Part shown: positions 1-9,005 of the stretch, piece by piece | How positions within the stretch are numbered: the stretch's first letter is position 1 | How the letters are laid out: each line of letters opens with the position of its first letter | Source of the DNA: Bacteroidales bacterium UBA5371 | GTDB taxonomy: Bacteria > Bacteroidota > Bacteroidia > Bacteroidales > P3 | Length of the DNA stretch: 64,000 bases | NCBI GenBank assembly: GCA_002407855.1 | Contig: DHPF01000012.1 | Span: 124,001-188,000, forward strand | Reading direction: 5' to 3' | Position numbers and translations under genes: made by a program | Notes under the pieces: generated by a model | Told to the model about the DNA's origin: nothing | What the model saw: only the letters and a program-made list of their open reading frames with translations | The model's database searches: none

Positions 1-202
1 CATTTTCTTGAATCTAAGAGTTAGAAAATTAAGATAGTATTAAATGAAAATTAATGACCAACTTTTTCAAATAAGAGTTGAGAAAAATTGAAACAACCTT
101 AATCCTTTTATCTCCAAATTATCATATATTCAATTATTATTAGCTTTAATATACGCTAATTTACGAGGATATTTGAGCAGAAAATATGATTAGAAAATTA
201 CC
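1..202. other. Non-coding edge of window
   Basis: AT-rich sequence downstream of the anti-sigma-like gene. I see no gene, clear hairpin or RNA here. A gene could begin to the left of the window. Confidence 0.4.
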
Positions 203-1006
203 TTATCTTATTAGAGTTACGGTTCCTTTTTGAATATTCTCTCCAGTGGAATTTTTAAATTTAATTATATAAACGTAAACTCCCTGATCGCATAATCTTC
301 CTTTGTGATAGCCATCCCAACCCTTATTAATATCCTTAGAAGAAAAGATATTAACACCTAAGCGATTAAATATAAGCATTTCAAAACTTATTAAGTCAGT
401 ATAGGCTGGTTTAAAAACGTTATTTGTGTTTTGAGTTGGAGTAAAAGCATTTGGAATAAATAATCTTGTTGTTGGTATTGTGTCTTCAATACTTATTTTT
501 TTAGATTGAACTATGTTATTTTGAACAGAAGAAGGTTCTTGTGTTTTTGGTGAAGATAAAGCCGGCGTAGGATTAACATTAACCTTGTTTACAATGTTTT
601 TAGTTGAAATATCAGGAGCTTTCAATTGCATATTATTCTTTGAAACTTCCACTTCCTTAACCTCAATTGCATTATTATTGGTACCTATTTCAGAGTGTGA
701 AGAATTATTTGATTTAACAAGATTATTACCCTTTGTTTCATTTGTTTGAGAAATAGAATAAGATGGATTATTTGAATTATTAGAGGTTATTTGTTTGGTT
801 ACTTTTGGAGAATTCTTTATATTATATTTGGAAGGTGAAAATACCAAAACGCCTATTCCTACCAACAACAAAACAGCTCCTGTAATGGTTGAGTAAACAA
901 GCCAATTAAACTTAGGTTTAGTAAGTTGCGATTGAATATTTCCCCAAGCATCCTTAGGAGGTTCTTGTTCAAAATCCTTAAATTTATTATATAATTTATC
1001 TGACAT
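203..1006 (-). CDS. Anti-sigma-like membrane protein with T9SS type-B C-terminal domain
   Basis: A protein of 267 residues. The N-terminus is cytoplasmic-looking and carries the PPKDAW motif (about residues 16-21), seen in short anti-sigma-like proteins paired with ECF sigma factors. One hydrophobic segment follows at about 35-57, then a long Asn/Ser/Thr-rich low-complexity linker. The C-terminus (about 178-267) matches the gliding-motility-associated type-B sorting domain: PNAFTP, FNRLG, WDG and YVYIIKF are visible. There is no cleavable signal peptide, so the domain would be held in the inner membrane facing the periplasm. It lies 31 bp after the sigma factor gene, so the two are probably cotranscribed. 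Binding of the sigma factor is inferred from this context and not shown. Confidence 0.75.
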   Translation of the reverse strand: MSDKLYNKFKDFEQEPPKDAWGNIQSQLTKPKFNWLVYSTITGAVLLLVGIGVLVFSPSKYNIKNSPKVTKQITSNNSNNPSYSISQTNETKGNNLVKSNNSSHSEIGTNNNAIEVKEVEVSKNNMQLKAPDISTKNIVNKVNVNPTPALSSPKTQEPSSVQNNIVQSKKISIEDTIPTTRLFIPNAFTPTQNTNNVFKPAYTDLISFEMLIFNRLGVNIFSSKDINKGWDGYHKGRLCDQGVYVYIIKFKNSTGENIQKGTVTLIR

Positions 1007-1037
1007 AATATTTATTTTCTTTGGTTTTAATAACTAA

Positions 1038-1574
1038 TTATTGTTTATCAAATTCCTTTAATAGAGTTTTAAGTTTCTTTTTGGCTTTAAAGTTATGTGC
1101 TCTAATACATCCTTGCGATATATTTAACACATCTGAAACCTCTTCATACGACATCTCTTCCACTTCCACCATATTGAAGATTATTCTTTGTTTGTTTGGA
1201 AGTTTCTGAATGGCTTCTAAAATCTTTTTATTAGAATACTCATCTATCATATTTTCAAGCTCTTTATCTTCGTAAGCAATATTTATATCATCAGCACAAA
1301 CACTATTTAAAAACTTATCATAACGATAATGATTAAGCGAATGATTAATAAAAACCTTTCTCATCCAAGATTCCAACGAGCCAATTCCTCTATACTTATC
1401 TAAACTATTAAAGACCTTTACAAAAGCTTCTTGAAAAACATCTTGTGCATCTTCTCTTGATTTGCAATACCTCAAACAAACTCCAAAAAGTTTCCGAGAA
1501 AACATATCGTATAATGCTTTTTGAGCTTTTGGATTTTGTTTTTTGCAGCCTTCAATTATATCTTCCAAGTCCAT
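1038..1574 (-). CDS. ECF-family RNA polymerase sigma factor
   Basis: A 178-residue sigma-70 family protein of the extracytoplasmic-function type, which directs RNA polymerase to a small regulon. Region 2 spans about residues 10-80 (core-binding helix around CKSREDAQDVFQEAFVKVF and the -10-reading segment with SLESWMRKVFIN). Region 4 spans about 115-172, with the helix-turn-helix around MSYEEVSDVLNISQGCIRAH. Regions 1.2 and 3 are absent, as expected for ECF factors, and the length is normal. The downstream membrane protein is the likely partner. Target genes cannot be seen from the sequence. Confidence 0.93.
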   Translation of the reverse strand: MDLEDIIEGCKKQNPKAQKALYDMFSRKLFGVCLRYCKSREDAQDVFQEAFVKVFNSLDKYRGIGSLESWMRKVFINHSLNHYRYDKFLNSVCADDINIAYEDKELENMIDEYSNKKILEAIQKLPNKQRIIFNMVEVEEMSYEEVSDVLNISQGCIRAHNFKAKKKLKTLLKEFDKQ

Positions 1575-1632
1575 TTCTATAACCTATAACACTAAAAATA
1601 CGTTTTCTGTTTACTTTTCTTTGAAAAAAAAC

Positions 1633-1994
1633 AAAACAATCCTCTATAAGCCGGGTTCTGTTCCTTTTAAAAAAGGCTTCTATCATTAATCTAGGACTTA
1701 CTTCACAATAAGCCTCAAACGACCTACCCCTTAGCCAAACCGAGCGAGCAACTCTAAGGCTAATATATTTGGTCTTTCAACCCATAAGGTTTACCCCAAG
1801 AACATATCTCTATACTCCTGTGTGAGCTCTTACCTCACATTTTCACCCTTACCTTATAAAAAGGCGGTTATTTTCTGTGGCACTTGCTGTCAATAAATAT
1901 TTATTGCCTACCCGTTAGGTAGTATGGTGCTCTATGTTGCCCGGACTTTCCTCTTGTAGAAAATTTCTACCAGCGATAGAACAAGGATTGTTTT
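1633..1994 (-). ncRNA. rnpB: RNase P RNA (bacterial type A)
   Basis: This is the catalytic RNA of ribonuclease P, which removes tRNA 5' leaders. The complement of 1938-1953 reads GAGGAAAGTCCGGGCA, the near-universal 5' conserved block, and the complement near 1646-1660 reads AGAACCCGGCTTAT, the 3' conserved block. The ends are set by an 11-bp P1 helix formed by 1984-1994 and 1633-1643. The length of about 362 nt is normal. A -7 box at 2002-2009 places the transcription start at about 1994. Confidence 0.95.
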
Positions 1995-2001
1995 GCAATT
2001 G

Positions 2002-2009
2002 CAAAGATA
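2002..2009 (-). promoter_or_regulatory. -7 box of the rnpB promoter
   Basis: The minus strand reads TATCTTTG, matching the Bacteroidota TAnnTTTG -7 element. It ends about 7 nt before the first base of the P1 helix of rnpB, as expected for the start point. No well-spaced -33 TTG was found. Confidence 0.6.
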
Positions 2010-2117
2010 ATTCTTTTTTATTTAGTTCTAAGCACAAGCTCTTATTATTACAGAAAAATAATACTGAAGCAAATTAACTTTACTTATTGTAGATTAAATA
2101 GCTTTTGATTTCATTTT

Positions 2118-2175
2118 ATTAGAATCAAGTTTCAATAAATTAGAATCAAGTTTCAATAAATTAGAATCAAGTTTT
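2118..2175. repeat. 21-bp tandem repeat array, 3 copies (family A)
   Basis: Three copies of the core TAGAATCAA begin at 2120, 2141 and 2162, a spacing of exactly 21 bp. Spacers are AT-rich (GTTTCAATAAAT type). The array lies in the divergent gap between rnpB and the yggS-type gene. The same unit occurs at 9.8, 18.0, 26.3 and 31.0 kb. Confidence 0.9.
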
Positions 2176-2198
2176 AATTTTAAATGTTAATGTTTTGG

Positions 2199-2229
2199 TT
2201 GATTAGGTGCAAAAATAATTATAACTTTG
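2199..2229 (+). promoter_or_regulatory. Promoter of the YggS-family gene
   Basis: TTG at 2199-2201 and TAACTTTG at 2222-2229 are separated by 20 bp, fitting the Bacteroidota -33/-7 consensus. The start codon follows at 2247, giving a short leader. Confidence 0.65.
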
Positions 2230-2246
2230 CATAAAATAATCAAACC

Positions 2247-2921
2247 ATGAGCATATCTGAAAACTTGAAAAGTATAATGGAAGAAATTCCAACTAATGTG
2301 AAGCTTATTGCTGTTTCCAAAACTCATCCTAAGGAAATAATACAGGAAGTTTATGATTTAGGTCATAGAATCTTTGGTGAGAATAAGGCTCAGGAGTTAA
2401 AAGAAAAGTACGACCAACTCCCAAAAGATATTATCTGGCATATGATTGGACATCTGCAAACAAATAAAGTTAAATATATTGCTCCCTTTGTGTCTATGAT
2501 TCATAGCGTTGATAGTTTAAAGCTCTTAAAAGAAATAAATAAAGAAGCTCTTAAAAACAATAGAGTTATAGATTGTCTTTTGCAGATTGATATTGCAAAT
2601 GAAGAAACAAAATTTGGAATGCAAGAATATGAAGCTGTTGGATTATTAAACTCAGAGGAATTTTTGCAACTACAAAATATAAGAATTTGTGGTCTTATGG
2701 GCATTGGCTCCATTACTGATGAGAGAGAGCAAACTCGTAAAGAGTTTAAAAGCCTTAAAACAATATTTCTATCTCTTAAAGAAAGTTTTTTTAAAGACAA
2801 AGATTATTTTTCTGAAATCTCAATGGGTATGAGCTTAGATTATGATATAGCAATTGAGGAAGGAACAACAATGGTCAGAATTGGGAGTTTGATTTTTGGA
2901 GAAAGGGAATATTTAAAGTAG
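2247..2921 (+). CDS. YggS/PLPBP-family pyridoxal phosphate homeostasis protein
   Basis: A 224-residue protein of the YggS/PROSC family, a PLP-binding TIM-barrel protein without known catalysis that buffers cellular vitamin B6 and affects amino-acid pools. The PLP lysine is in AVSKTHP (about residue 25). Other family signatures are FGENKAQEL, WHMIGHLQTNK and the phosphate-binding end SMGMSLDYDIAIEEGTTMVRIG. Length is full. It is transcribed alone and diverges from rnpB. Start choice is supported by the promoter 18 bp upstream. Confidence 0.92.
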   Translation: MSISENLKSIMEEIPTNVKLIAVSKTHPKEIIQEVYDLGHRIFGENKAQELKEKYDQLPKDIIWHMIGHLQTNKVKYIAPFVSMIHSVDSLKLLKEINKEALKNNRVIDCLLQIDIANEETKFGMQEYEAVGLLNSEEFLQLQNIRICGLMGIGSITDEREQTRKEFKSLKTIFLSLKESFFKDKDYFSEISMGMSLDYDIAIEEGTTMVRIGSLIFGEREYLK

Positions 2922-3040
2922 AGTAAATATCAAGTCATAAGAAAGGATAATCAATAAAAATATATGTTTAATGGCAATTATATTGAATAAATTCTTTATT
3001 TTTGCCATTCAAATTATTAATAATAACAACTAAATTTAGA

Positions 3041-3379
3041 ATGGAACCAACAAGAGATAGAGATGAAGTCTTTTCAAAGGCAGTTAAGGCAGGTAAGAGA
3101 ACGTATTTCTTTGATGTAAAAGAGACTAAAATGGGGGAAAGGTATTTAACTATTACCGAAAGTAAGCGTAAATTTAATAATGAAGATGGTTCATTTACTT
3201 ATGAAAAACACAAGATTTTCTTATATAAAGAAGATCATGATAAGTTTTTAAAGGCACTCCAAGGAGTTATCAATTTCATTGAAACAGGTGTTGAGCCTAT
3301 TTTTGAAGATGAAGTAGCAGAAGAAACCTCTTTTGATTCAAGTAGTTTAGATGATTTTAGCTTTGAAATTAAAGAATAA
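3041..3379 (+). CDS. PUR-family nucleic-acid-binding protein (DUF3276)
   Basis: A 112-residue protein starting MEPTRDRDEVFSKAVKAG. An upstream in-frame ATG exists, but it would place the start inside the probable -7 box at 2997-3004, so I chose 3041. The first 85 residues match DUF3276, a PUR-alpha-like fold common in Bacteroidota and spirochaetes that binds single-stranded nucleic acid. The motifs KRTYFFDVKETKMGERYLTITESK and the aromatic HKIFLYKEDHDKF segment are visible. The tail is acidic. Its cellular role is not established. Confidence 0.85.
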   Translation: MEPTRDRDEVFSKAVKAGKRTYFFDVKETKMGERYLTITESKRKFNNEDGSFTYEKHKIFLYKEDHDKFLKALQGVINFIETGVEPIFEDEVAEETSFDSSSLDDFSFEIKE

Positions 3380-3413
3380 AAGAATCTTTCAATCATTAAG
3401 TACAGATTCTTTT
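3378..3413 (+). terminator. Rho-independent-type terminator after DUF3276
   Basis: A 10-bp perfect inverted repeat (AAAAGAATCT and AGATTCTTTT) ends in a T-run just after the stop codon. It separates DUF3276 from parA. Confidence 0.7.
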
Positions 3414-3433
3414 TAGTTTACAAATAAATAAGT

Positions 3434-4198
3434 ATGGGTAAAATCATTGCAATAGCTAATCAAAAAGGTGGCGTTGGAAAAACTACTACTGCAATAAATC
3501 TTAGTGCGGCCTTGGCAATAATGGAAAAGAAGACTCTTTTAATTGATGCTGACCCGCAAGCAAATGCGTCTTCGGGTTTAGGAATTATGCCTGAGGATGT
3601 AAAAATTAGTATTTATGAATGTTTGATAGATGGTTTTGACCCTAAGCAAGCCATTCAAGAAAGTTCAACCCCTAACCTCGATGTTTTACCTGCCAGAATT
3701 GATTTAGTTGGAGCCGAAGTAGAACTTACAAAACTTGAGAAAAGAGAGTTTAAATTAAAGGCAATAACTGACCAATTCCAAGATGAGTATGACTATATTA
3801 TTATAGATTGTTCGCCTTCGCTTGGGTTGGTAACAATTAATGCTCTTACCGCAGCAGATTCTGTTTTAATTCCTGTGCAATGTCAGTATTTTGCACTTGA
3901 AGGCTTGGGTAAGTTACTTAATACCATTAGAATTGTTCAAACACGTCTAAATACCAAACTTGAAATAGAAGGCATTGTTCTTACAATGTTTGATTCTCGC
4001 CTTCGCTTAGCTCGTCAAGTTGTTGAAGATGTAAGAAATCATTTCAAACAAATGGTGTTTAATACTTTAATTTACAATAACACTAAGCTTGCAGAGGCTC
4101 CAAGCTATGGACAATCGGCAATTATGTATGATGCTTCAAGTACAGGAAGTGTGAATTATATTAATTTAGCTCAAGAGATAATTCAAAAGAATAAATAA
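3434..4198 (+). CDS. parA: Chromosome partitioning ATPase ParA/Soj
   Basis: A 254-residue deviant-Walker ATPase that works with ParB to segregate newly replicated origins. The P-loop KGGVGKTT lies at about residues 10-18, the Walker A' region follows at DADPQANAS, and Walker B is [10 protein letters not shown]. There is no N-terminal helix-turn-helix extension, as in chromosomal Soj proteins. parB starts 24 bp downstream and a DUF5683 gene follows, the usual Bacteroidota arrangement. No parS site was recognised in the window. Confidence 0.95.
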   Translation: MGKIIAIANQKGGVGKTTTAINLSAALAIMEKKTLLIDADPQANASSGLGIMPEDVKISIYECLIDGFDPKQAIQESSTPNLDVLPARIDLVGAEVELTKLEKREFKLKAITDQFQDEYDYIIIDCSPSLGLVTINALTAADSVLIPVQCQYFALEGLGKLLNTIRIVQTRLNTKLEIEGIVLTMFDSRLRLARQVVEDVRNHFKQMVFNTLIYNNTKLAEAPSYGQSAIMYDASSTGSVNYINLAQEIIQKNK

Positions 4199-4222
4199 AG
4201 AATAAAAGAAAATTAACCATAT

Positions 4223-5116
4223 ATGGCAGCAAAGAAAAATGTATTAGGCAGAGGATTAGGAGCGTTACTGCAAAGTATGGAAACATCAAATCCTGAAATA
4301 GATTATAATAGTTCAATTGCAGCATCCATTGCCTTTATCCCTCTTTCCCTTATAGAGAATAACCCTCACCAGCCACGAAAAGAATTTGATGACAAATCAT
4401 TAGAAGAACTTACTCAGTCTATTAAAGAGCAAGGTGTAATTGTTCCTATAACCGTAACTAAGGGAGAAGACAATAAATATATATTAATTGCAGGAGAAAG
4501 ACGCCTAAGGGCATCAAAAAAAGCAGGTCTAAAAGAAATTCCAGCATATATTCGTATTGCAACTCAAACAGAAATGATGGAAATGGCATTAGTTGAGAAT
4601 ATTCAAAGGGATAATCTAAACGCCATTGAAATAGCTCTTTCTCTTTCAGCACTAATTGAAAGTTTTAATCTTACACAAGAACAAATGAGCCAGAAGATAG
4701 GAAAGACTCGTTCAGTTATTACTAATTATTTACGCCTATTAAAACTACCTGCTGCCATTCAAATAGCTCTTCAAGAGGATAAAATATCTATGGGACATGC
4801 AAGAGCATTAATCAATCTGCCATCGGAAGCAGAGCAACTTTCTTTTATGAAAAAGATAATTGAGAGGGGATTATCTGTGCGTCAAATTGAAGAAATGGTA
4901 TCTGCTCTTAAAGCTCCTAAAACTAAGAAAACAACCAAAACGATAAAGCAACAAAAACTCCCAATAGAACACTTAGAATTTAAATCTAATCTTTCTAAAA
5001 AACTATCTACCACAATAGAAATTAAACGCTCTCAAAGAGGTAAAGGAATAATTAGCATACCTTTTTCAAACGATAAAGACTTTCAAAGAATTATTTCTAT
5101 TATTGAAGGTAAGTAA
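4223..5116 (+). CDS. parB: Chromosome partitioning protein ParB/Spo0J
   Basis: A 297-residue CTP-dependent DNA clamp that loads at parS. The N-terminal ParB/sulfiredoxin-like domain (about 35-125) has NPHQPRKEF and the GERRLRASKKAGL nucleotide-binding motif. A helix-turn-helix region (about 145-210) holds MSQKIGKTRSVITNYLRLLKL. The C-terminal dimerisation segment is about 245-297. It is cotranscribed with parA and followed 3 bp later by the DUF5683 gene. Confidence 0.95.
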   Translation: MAAKKNVLGRGLGALLQSMETSNPEIDYNSSIAASIAFIPLSLIENNPHQPRKEFDDKSLEELTQSIKEQGVIVPITVTKGEDNKYILIAGERRLRASKKAGLKEIPAYIRIATQTEMMEMALVENIQRDNLNAIEIALSLSALIESFNLTQEQMSQKIGKTRSVITNYLRLLKLPAAIQIALQEDKISMGHARALINLPSEAEQLSFMKKIIERGLSVRQIEEMVSALKAPKTKKTTKTIKQQKLPIEHLEFKSNLSKKLSTTIEIKRSQRGKGIISIPFSNDKDFQRIISIIEGK

Positions 5117-5119
5117 ATA

Positions 5120-5692
5120 ATGATATTTCGTATTCTTATACTATTAGTATTCTTTCTTAGCTTTGGGTTCTATGGTCAGAGTCAAGTTATAACTCATGAC
5201 ACATTAATAGAGAACACTACTAATATTGCAATAAAGCCAATCAAACACTCTCCAACTAAGGCTTTACTTTATTCAGCAGTTCTTCCTGGCTTAGGACAAG
5301 TTTATAATAAACAAGCATGGAAGATTCCTATTATTTATGTGGCGGGTGGAGCTGTAACTTATTTGGCTGTTACAAATTATCAAGGAGCTCAGAAGTTTAA
5401 AAAAGAATATCAGTTAAGAATAAATGAAACTCAACAAGGGAGAAATCCAGAGTATTCTAACTTTCCTGACGAAAGTATTTATAATCTTTACTACGCCTAT
5501 CAGAAGAATTTTGAATTAAGTATAATTGGAGGTATAGTTGTTTATGCATTAAATATTGTAGATGCTTTTGTTTACGGGCATCTTTTTACCTATGACATCT
5601 CCCCTAACCTTTCCATGCAACTCACTCCTTATTGTATTCCATCATATAACTCTTCACTGTTTGGAGTTTCAATGAAATTTAATTTGAAGTAG
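5120..5692 (+). CDS. DUF5683 membrane protein
   Basis: A 190-residue envelope protein that begins with a signal peptide or hydrophobic helix (about 1-20, ending GQSQ). Two further hydrophobic segments are seen around SAVLPGLGQVYN (the family signature) and IIGGIVVYALNIVDAFVYGHLF. It follows parB by 3 bp, and this linkage is conserved in the phylum. Its function is unknown. Termination is convergent with fbp, whose stop lies 5 bp away. Confidence 0.8.
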   Translation: MIFRILILLVFFLSFGFYGQSQVITHDTLIENTTNIAIKPIKHSPTKALLYSAVLPGLGQVYNKQAWKIPIIYVAGGAVTYLAVTNYQGAQKFKKEYQLRINETQQGRNPEYSNFPDESIYNLYYAYQKNFELSIIGGIVVYALNIVDAFVYGHLFTYDISPNLSMQLTPYCIPSYNSSLFGVSMKFNLK

Positions 5693-5697
5693 ATACT

Positions 5698-7674
5698 TTA
5701 TTTTACATTCTCTTTTATTAATCCGCCATTAAAAGCTAAGATTAATTTCTTTAAATCATCAATTTGATTCTGAAGCTCTTTCCCTATATCTGTATCTTTT
5801 ACTAATATTGGGCTTGTTCGTTGCTCAATTGGGTAGTTTTTAGAAATAATATCTGATTCATTCTCTATCGCCTCTTGACGAGAAGAAAAAGGTTCGTGTT
5901 CAACTAAGAACATTCTTTTTGAACTATAAATTAGAGTATAACCTCCTATACCTGTTTCCTTTTGATAAGCCTTTGACATACCTCCATCAATAACAAGTAG
6001 CCTTCCATGAGCTAATATTGGGCTTTCCCCTTTCTTTACTTTAACAGGAATATGTCCATTAACAATTCTTGCTTCTTTATTATCCAATCCAAACTCCTTT
6101 AATATCATTTCGCAGAACTTCTCTTCATTTCTATAAGTGAAGTAAGGGTCAAGAATTTCCTTCTGAGGCACTTTATCATCTATAACATACCTTTCAAATG
6201 TTGCCATTCTGTGTTTTCCAAAAATTGGAGAGCATGCCCCACACCAAAGATACCAAAAATAATCTCCGTCATTATCTTTCTTATTCTTTAAAAATCTGTT
6301 TTGCCATACATTTCTTATGGTTAGTTCCAAAGTGTCGCATAATTCTTTTCCCTTAATCATTTTCCCTTTATGATTAAATTCTCTAAACTCTGTCTCATTT
6401 TTCATAGGAATACAACCATGAAGCATTAGTATATTATTATACACAGAGTAAATACTGCCTTTTGCAAATAAGAAAGCAATATGGTCTTGCATTTTATAGG
6501 AATTGAGGAATGAGTATTGGAGTTTATCCATCACATATTCCTCCTCAGGAGTTAGCTTATAAGGGTCTTTAGGGTCAATTGTTGGATAAAAATAGTCGGT
6601 AAGCTGATATGTTTCTCCTTCAACGACAATAGTGCCTGTTTCATAATTAATCTTGTCTAAAAGCAAACGATGCTCCATATTAAAGTTTGGATTACGTTTG
6701 ATAAGTTGCCCTTCTAATTTAAAAGTAATTACTGCAATTGCTTTATGAATTAGTGTCATCAAACGCACATTGGCATCTTTGTAGTTTTCAGGCTTTGTCC
6801 CCTTTGGAATAAAAGGTACTGCTGGATCATTCTCATAATGTGCCAAAGCAAAGGTTACAAGCGACATTACATTGATTCCATAATCATCTTCTATAGTATC
6901 CAAACTACCATAACGAGCAGTCAAACGAATAACTTCAGCAATATCCAATTTGTTTCCACAAGCTGCTCCCATCCAAATAATATCGTGATTTCCCCATTGA
7001 ATATCTAAGGAGTGATGTTTCTTCATTAATTCAACAACATCAACAGCTTGAGGTCCTCTATCGTAAATATCTCCAATAACATGTAAACGATCTATCAGCA
7101 TCCTTTTAATAAAAAGACTTATTGACTCAATAAAATAATTTGCCCTCTTTAATTCAATAATGCTACGAATAATACTTGCATAGTAACTTCTCTTATCAAC
7201 ACTTGCTTCATTTAATAACTCATCAATAATAAAAGCATATTCCTGAGGCATTGCCTTACGAACCTTGGAGCGAGTATATTTATTTGACACCTCTCTTGCA
7301 ATCTTAACAAGCCTATTAAGAGTAATTGCATACCAGTTATCATTTATTTTACCCTGAGTTGCTAAAAGACTGAGTTTTTCAGAAGGATAATAAATAATAG
7401 TTGCAAGTTGCTTCTTATCATCAGAACTTATTGTATCTCCAAAAACATCATCCATCTTTCGTCTTAAAGAACCTGAAGCATTAGAGAGAATATGATTAAA
7501 TGTGTCAAACTCTCCATGAATATCTGTAATATAATGCTCTGTTCCTTTTGGAAGAAGTTTTATTGCTTCCAAGTTAATGATTTCGGTGCTTGCAGCTTGA
7601 ACTGTTGGAAACTGCTTTGAAAGTTGCTGTAAGAACTTTATCTCTTCGCTTGATAAACTATTATTCATGATCAA
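5698..7674 (-). CDS. fbp: Fructose-1,6-bisphosphatase, class III
   Basis: A 658-residue class III fructose-1,6-bisphosphatase, which hydrolyses fructose 1,6-bisphosphate to fructose 6-phosphate in gluconeogenesis. The fold is a calcineurin-like metallophosphatase: the metal-binding motifs DIHGEFDTF (about residue 47), GDIYDRGPQ (about 200), GNHD and later NGH and HGR elements are visible. The length agrees with the Bacillus-type enzyme found in Bacteroidota. It starts 23 bp after the phosphofructokinase gene on the same strand, so opposing steps of glycolysis are encoded together. Confidence 0.94.
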   Translation of the reverse strand: MIMNNSLSSEEIKFLQQLSKQFPTVQAASTEIINLEAIKLLPKGTEHYITDIHGEFDTFNHILSNASGSLRRKMDDVFGDTISSDDKKQLATIIYYPSEKLSLLATQGKINDNWYAITLNRLVKIAREVSNKYTRSKVRKAMPQEYAFIIDELLNEASVDKRSYYASIIRSIIELKRANYFIESISLFIKRMLIDRLHVIGDIYDRGPQAVDVVELMKKHHSLDIQWGNHDIIWMGAACGNKLDIAEVIRLTARYGSLDTIEDDYGINVMSLVTFALAHYENDPAVPFIPKGTKPENYKDANVRLMTLIHKAIAVITFKLEGQLIKRNPNFNMEHRLLLDKINYETGTIVVEGETYQLTDYFYPTIDPKDPYKLTPEEEYVMDKLQYSFLNSYKMQDHIAFLFAKGSIYSVYNNILMLHGCIPMKNETEFREFNHKGKMIKGKELCDTLELTIRNVWQNRFLKNKKDNDGDYFWYLWCGACSPIFGKHRMATFERYVIDDKVPQKEILDPYFTYRNEEKFCEMILKEFGLDNKEARIVNGHIPVKVKKGESPILAHGRLLVIDGGMSKAYQKETGIGGYTLIYSSKRMFLVEHEPFSSRQEAIENESDIISKNYPIEQRTSPILVKDTDIGKELQNQIDDLKKLILAFNGGLIKENVK

Positions 7675-7697
7675 TTGGTATTAAATTAAAACTTTAT

Positions 7698-8930
7698 TTA
7701 TAAATCATTAGGTAATATCTTAGGAAAATCGTAGAAGAAATGAGGATTGATTGGCTTCCCTATAATTTTGGTAAGGAAATCATTATATGCCGGAGTGAAA
7801 GTAAAGGTTTTTTCATCGTAGTATTCAATTGGCAAAGGCAAATTACCAATTGAAGACATATCAACCGAAGAACAATTGTATTCTTCCACCTCTTCAATTT
7901 GACAAATCTTTGACATCACAGGCATTTGTCCATAATCCTTTCTAAGCAAAAGGTCAGCAACCTTATCGGCCAAAGCAGTTACCAATCTCCTATCATACTC
8001 ATAGCATCTTCCTCCACGAGGATAATATCCTGTTACTTGAGAACGAGTTTGAATTTTTAGCTTTTTATTAATTTCATTTGCAATCTCTCCTGCAACTCCT
8101 CCTAAACGAGCATGTCCATACTCATCCTTTTCCAATGAAGCATAAACCATTTCTGTCTTTTTGGTATCATCATTATACCACTTCACACCTTCCGAAACTG
8201 CAATTATCAATGTATCGTTTATTTTATACTTTTCCATAACTGTTTCAAAGAATGCTTCCTTTCTTTCTTTGGTTATTGGAATCTCAGGCACAAGAGCAAT
8301 GGAAGCCCCTCCAAAAGTTCCTGCACCAGTAAGCCAACCAGCATCACGCCCCATAACCTCCATAACCATAACTCTGGAATGACTCTCTGCATTTGTTTTT
8401 AAGATAGAAGCAAATTGCTCTATCCTACTTGCAGCCGAAGGAAACCCCGGGCAAATAACAGATTCTATATCCTTGCCTTCAAAATTATGGAAAGTATGTG
8501 TGCGTAAATCGTTGTCAATTGTTTTAGGAAATCCAATAACAGGAATACCCTCCAATTCGTACAAGCGTTTTGCTGCCCCATTAGTATCATCTCCTCCAAT
8601 GGTTACTAAAACATCTATTTTATATCTTTTTATGTTTCTAAGGATTTGAGAAACCCTATCCTCAGAATTAGGTTTGCTTGAAAAAGGATTGGTACGAGAA
8701 GAACGCAAAGCTGAACCTCCATAATATCCATCATAAGGCTGGTCTGTTAAATCCACAACATCACCATCACCTAATAAACCTTTCCAGCCCTGACGTATGC
8801 CATAAACCCTGTAACCCAACATTGAAGCACGATTACGAATGGAATCAATGCTCGCATTTATGGCAGAAGTATCACCACCGCCCGATAAAACAGCAAGTAT
8901 TTTACCTTTAAAAAATTTTTCTTTTATCAT
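7698..8930 (-). CDS. pfp: 6-phosphofructokinase, predicted pyrophosphate-dependent
   Basis: A 410-residue PfkA-family kinase that phosphorylates fructose 6-phosphate. The active-site block PKTIDND is at 135-141 and GGDD at 112-115. In this family Asp at the second position of GGDD and Lys in PKTIDND go with use of pyrophosphate, whereas ATP enzymes have Gly at both places. PPi use and hence reversibility are therefore inferred. The N-terminal loop reads GGGDTSAIN instead of the usual GGDAPGxN, a further departure. A -7 box (TAACTTTG, minus strand, 8974-8981) lies upstream. Confidence 0.9.
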   Translation of the reverse strand: MIKEKFFKGKILAVLSGGGDTSAINASIDSIRNRASMLGYRVYGIRQGWKGLLGDGDVVDLTDQPYDGYYGGSALRSSRTNPFSSKPNSEDRVSQILRNIKRYKIDVLVTIGGDDTNGAAKRLYELEGIPVIGFPKTIDNDLRTHTFHNFEGKDIESVICPGFPSAASRIEQFASILKTNAESHSRVMVMEVMGRDAGWLTGAGTFGGASIALVPEIPITKERKEAFFETVMEKYKINDTLIIAVSEGVKWYNDDTKKTEMVYASLEKDEYGHARLGGVAGEIANEINKKLKIQTRSQVTGYYPRGGRCYEYDRRLVTALADKVADLLLRKDYGQMPVMSKICQIEEVEEYNCSSVDMSSIGNLPLPIEYYDEKTFTFTPAYNDFLTKIIGKPINPHFFYDFPKILPNDL

Positions 8931-8973
8931 ATATCAATTAATTAGCGATTCTTTTCGCCGTAAATAAGAATTG

Positions 8974-8981
8974 CAAAGTTA
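8974..8981 (-). promoter_or_regulatory. -7 box upstream of the phosphofructokinase gene
   Basis: The minus strand reads TAACTTTG, 44 bp before the start codon. It is the only match to TAnnTTTG in the gap, and no convincing -33 is visible. Confidence 0.45.
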
Positions 8982-9005
8982 CTAAAAGACTTTGGTTAAA
9001 AAAAG

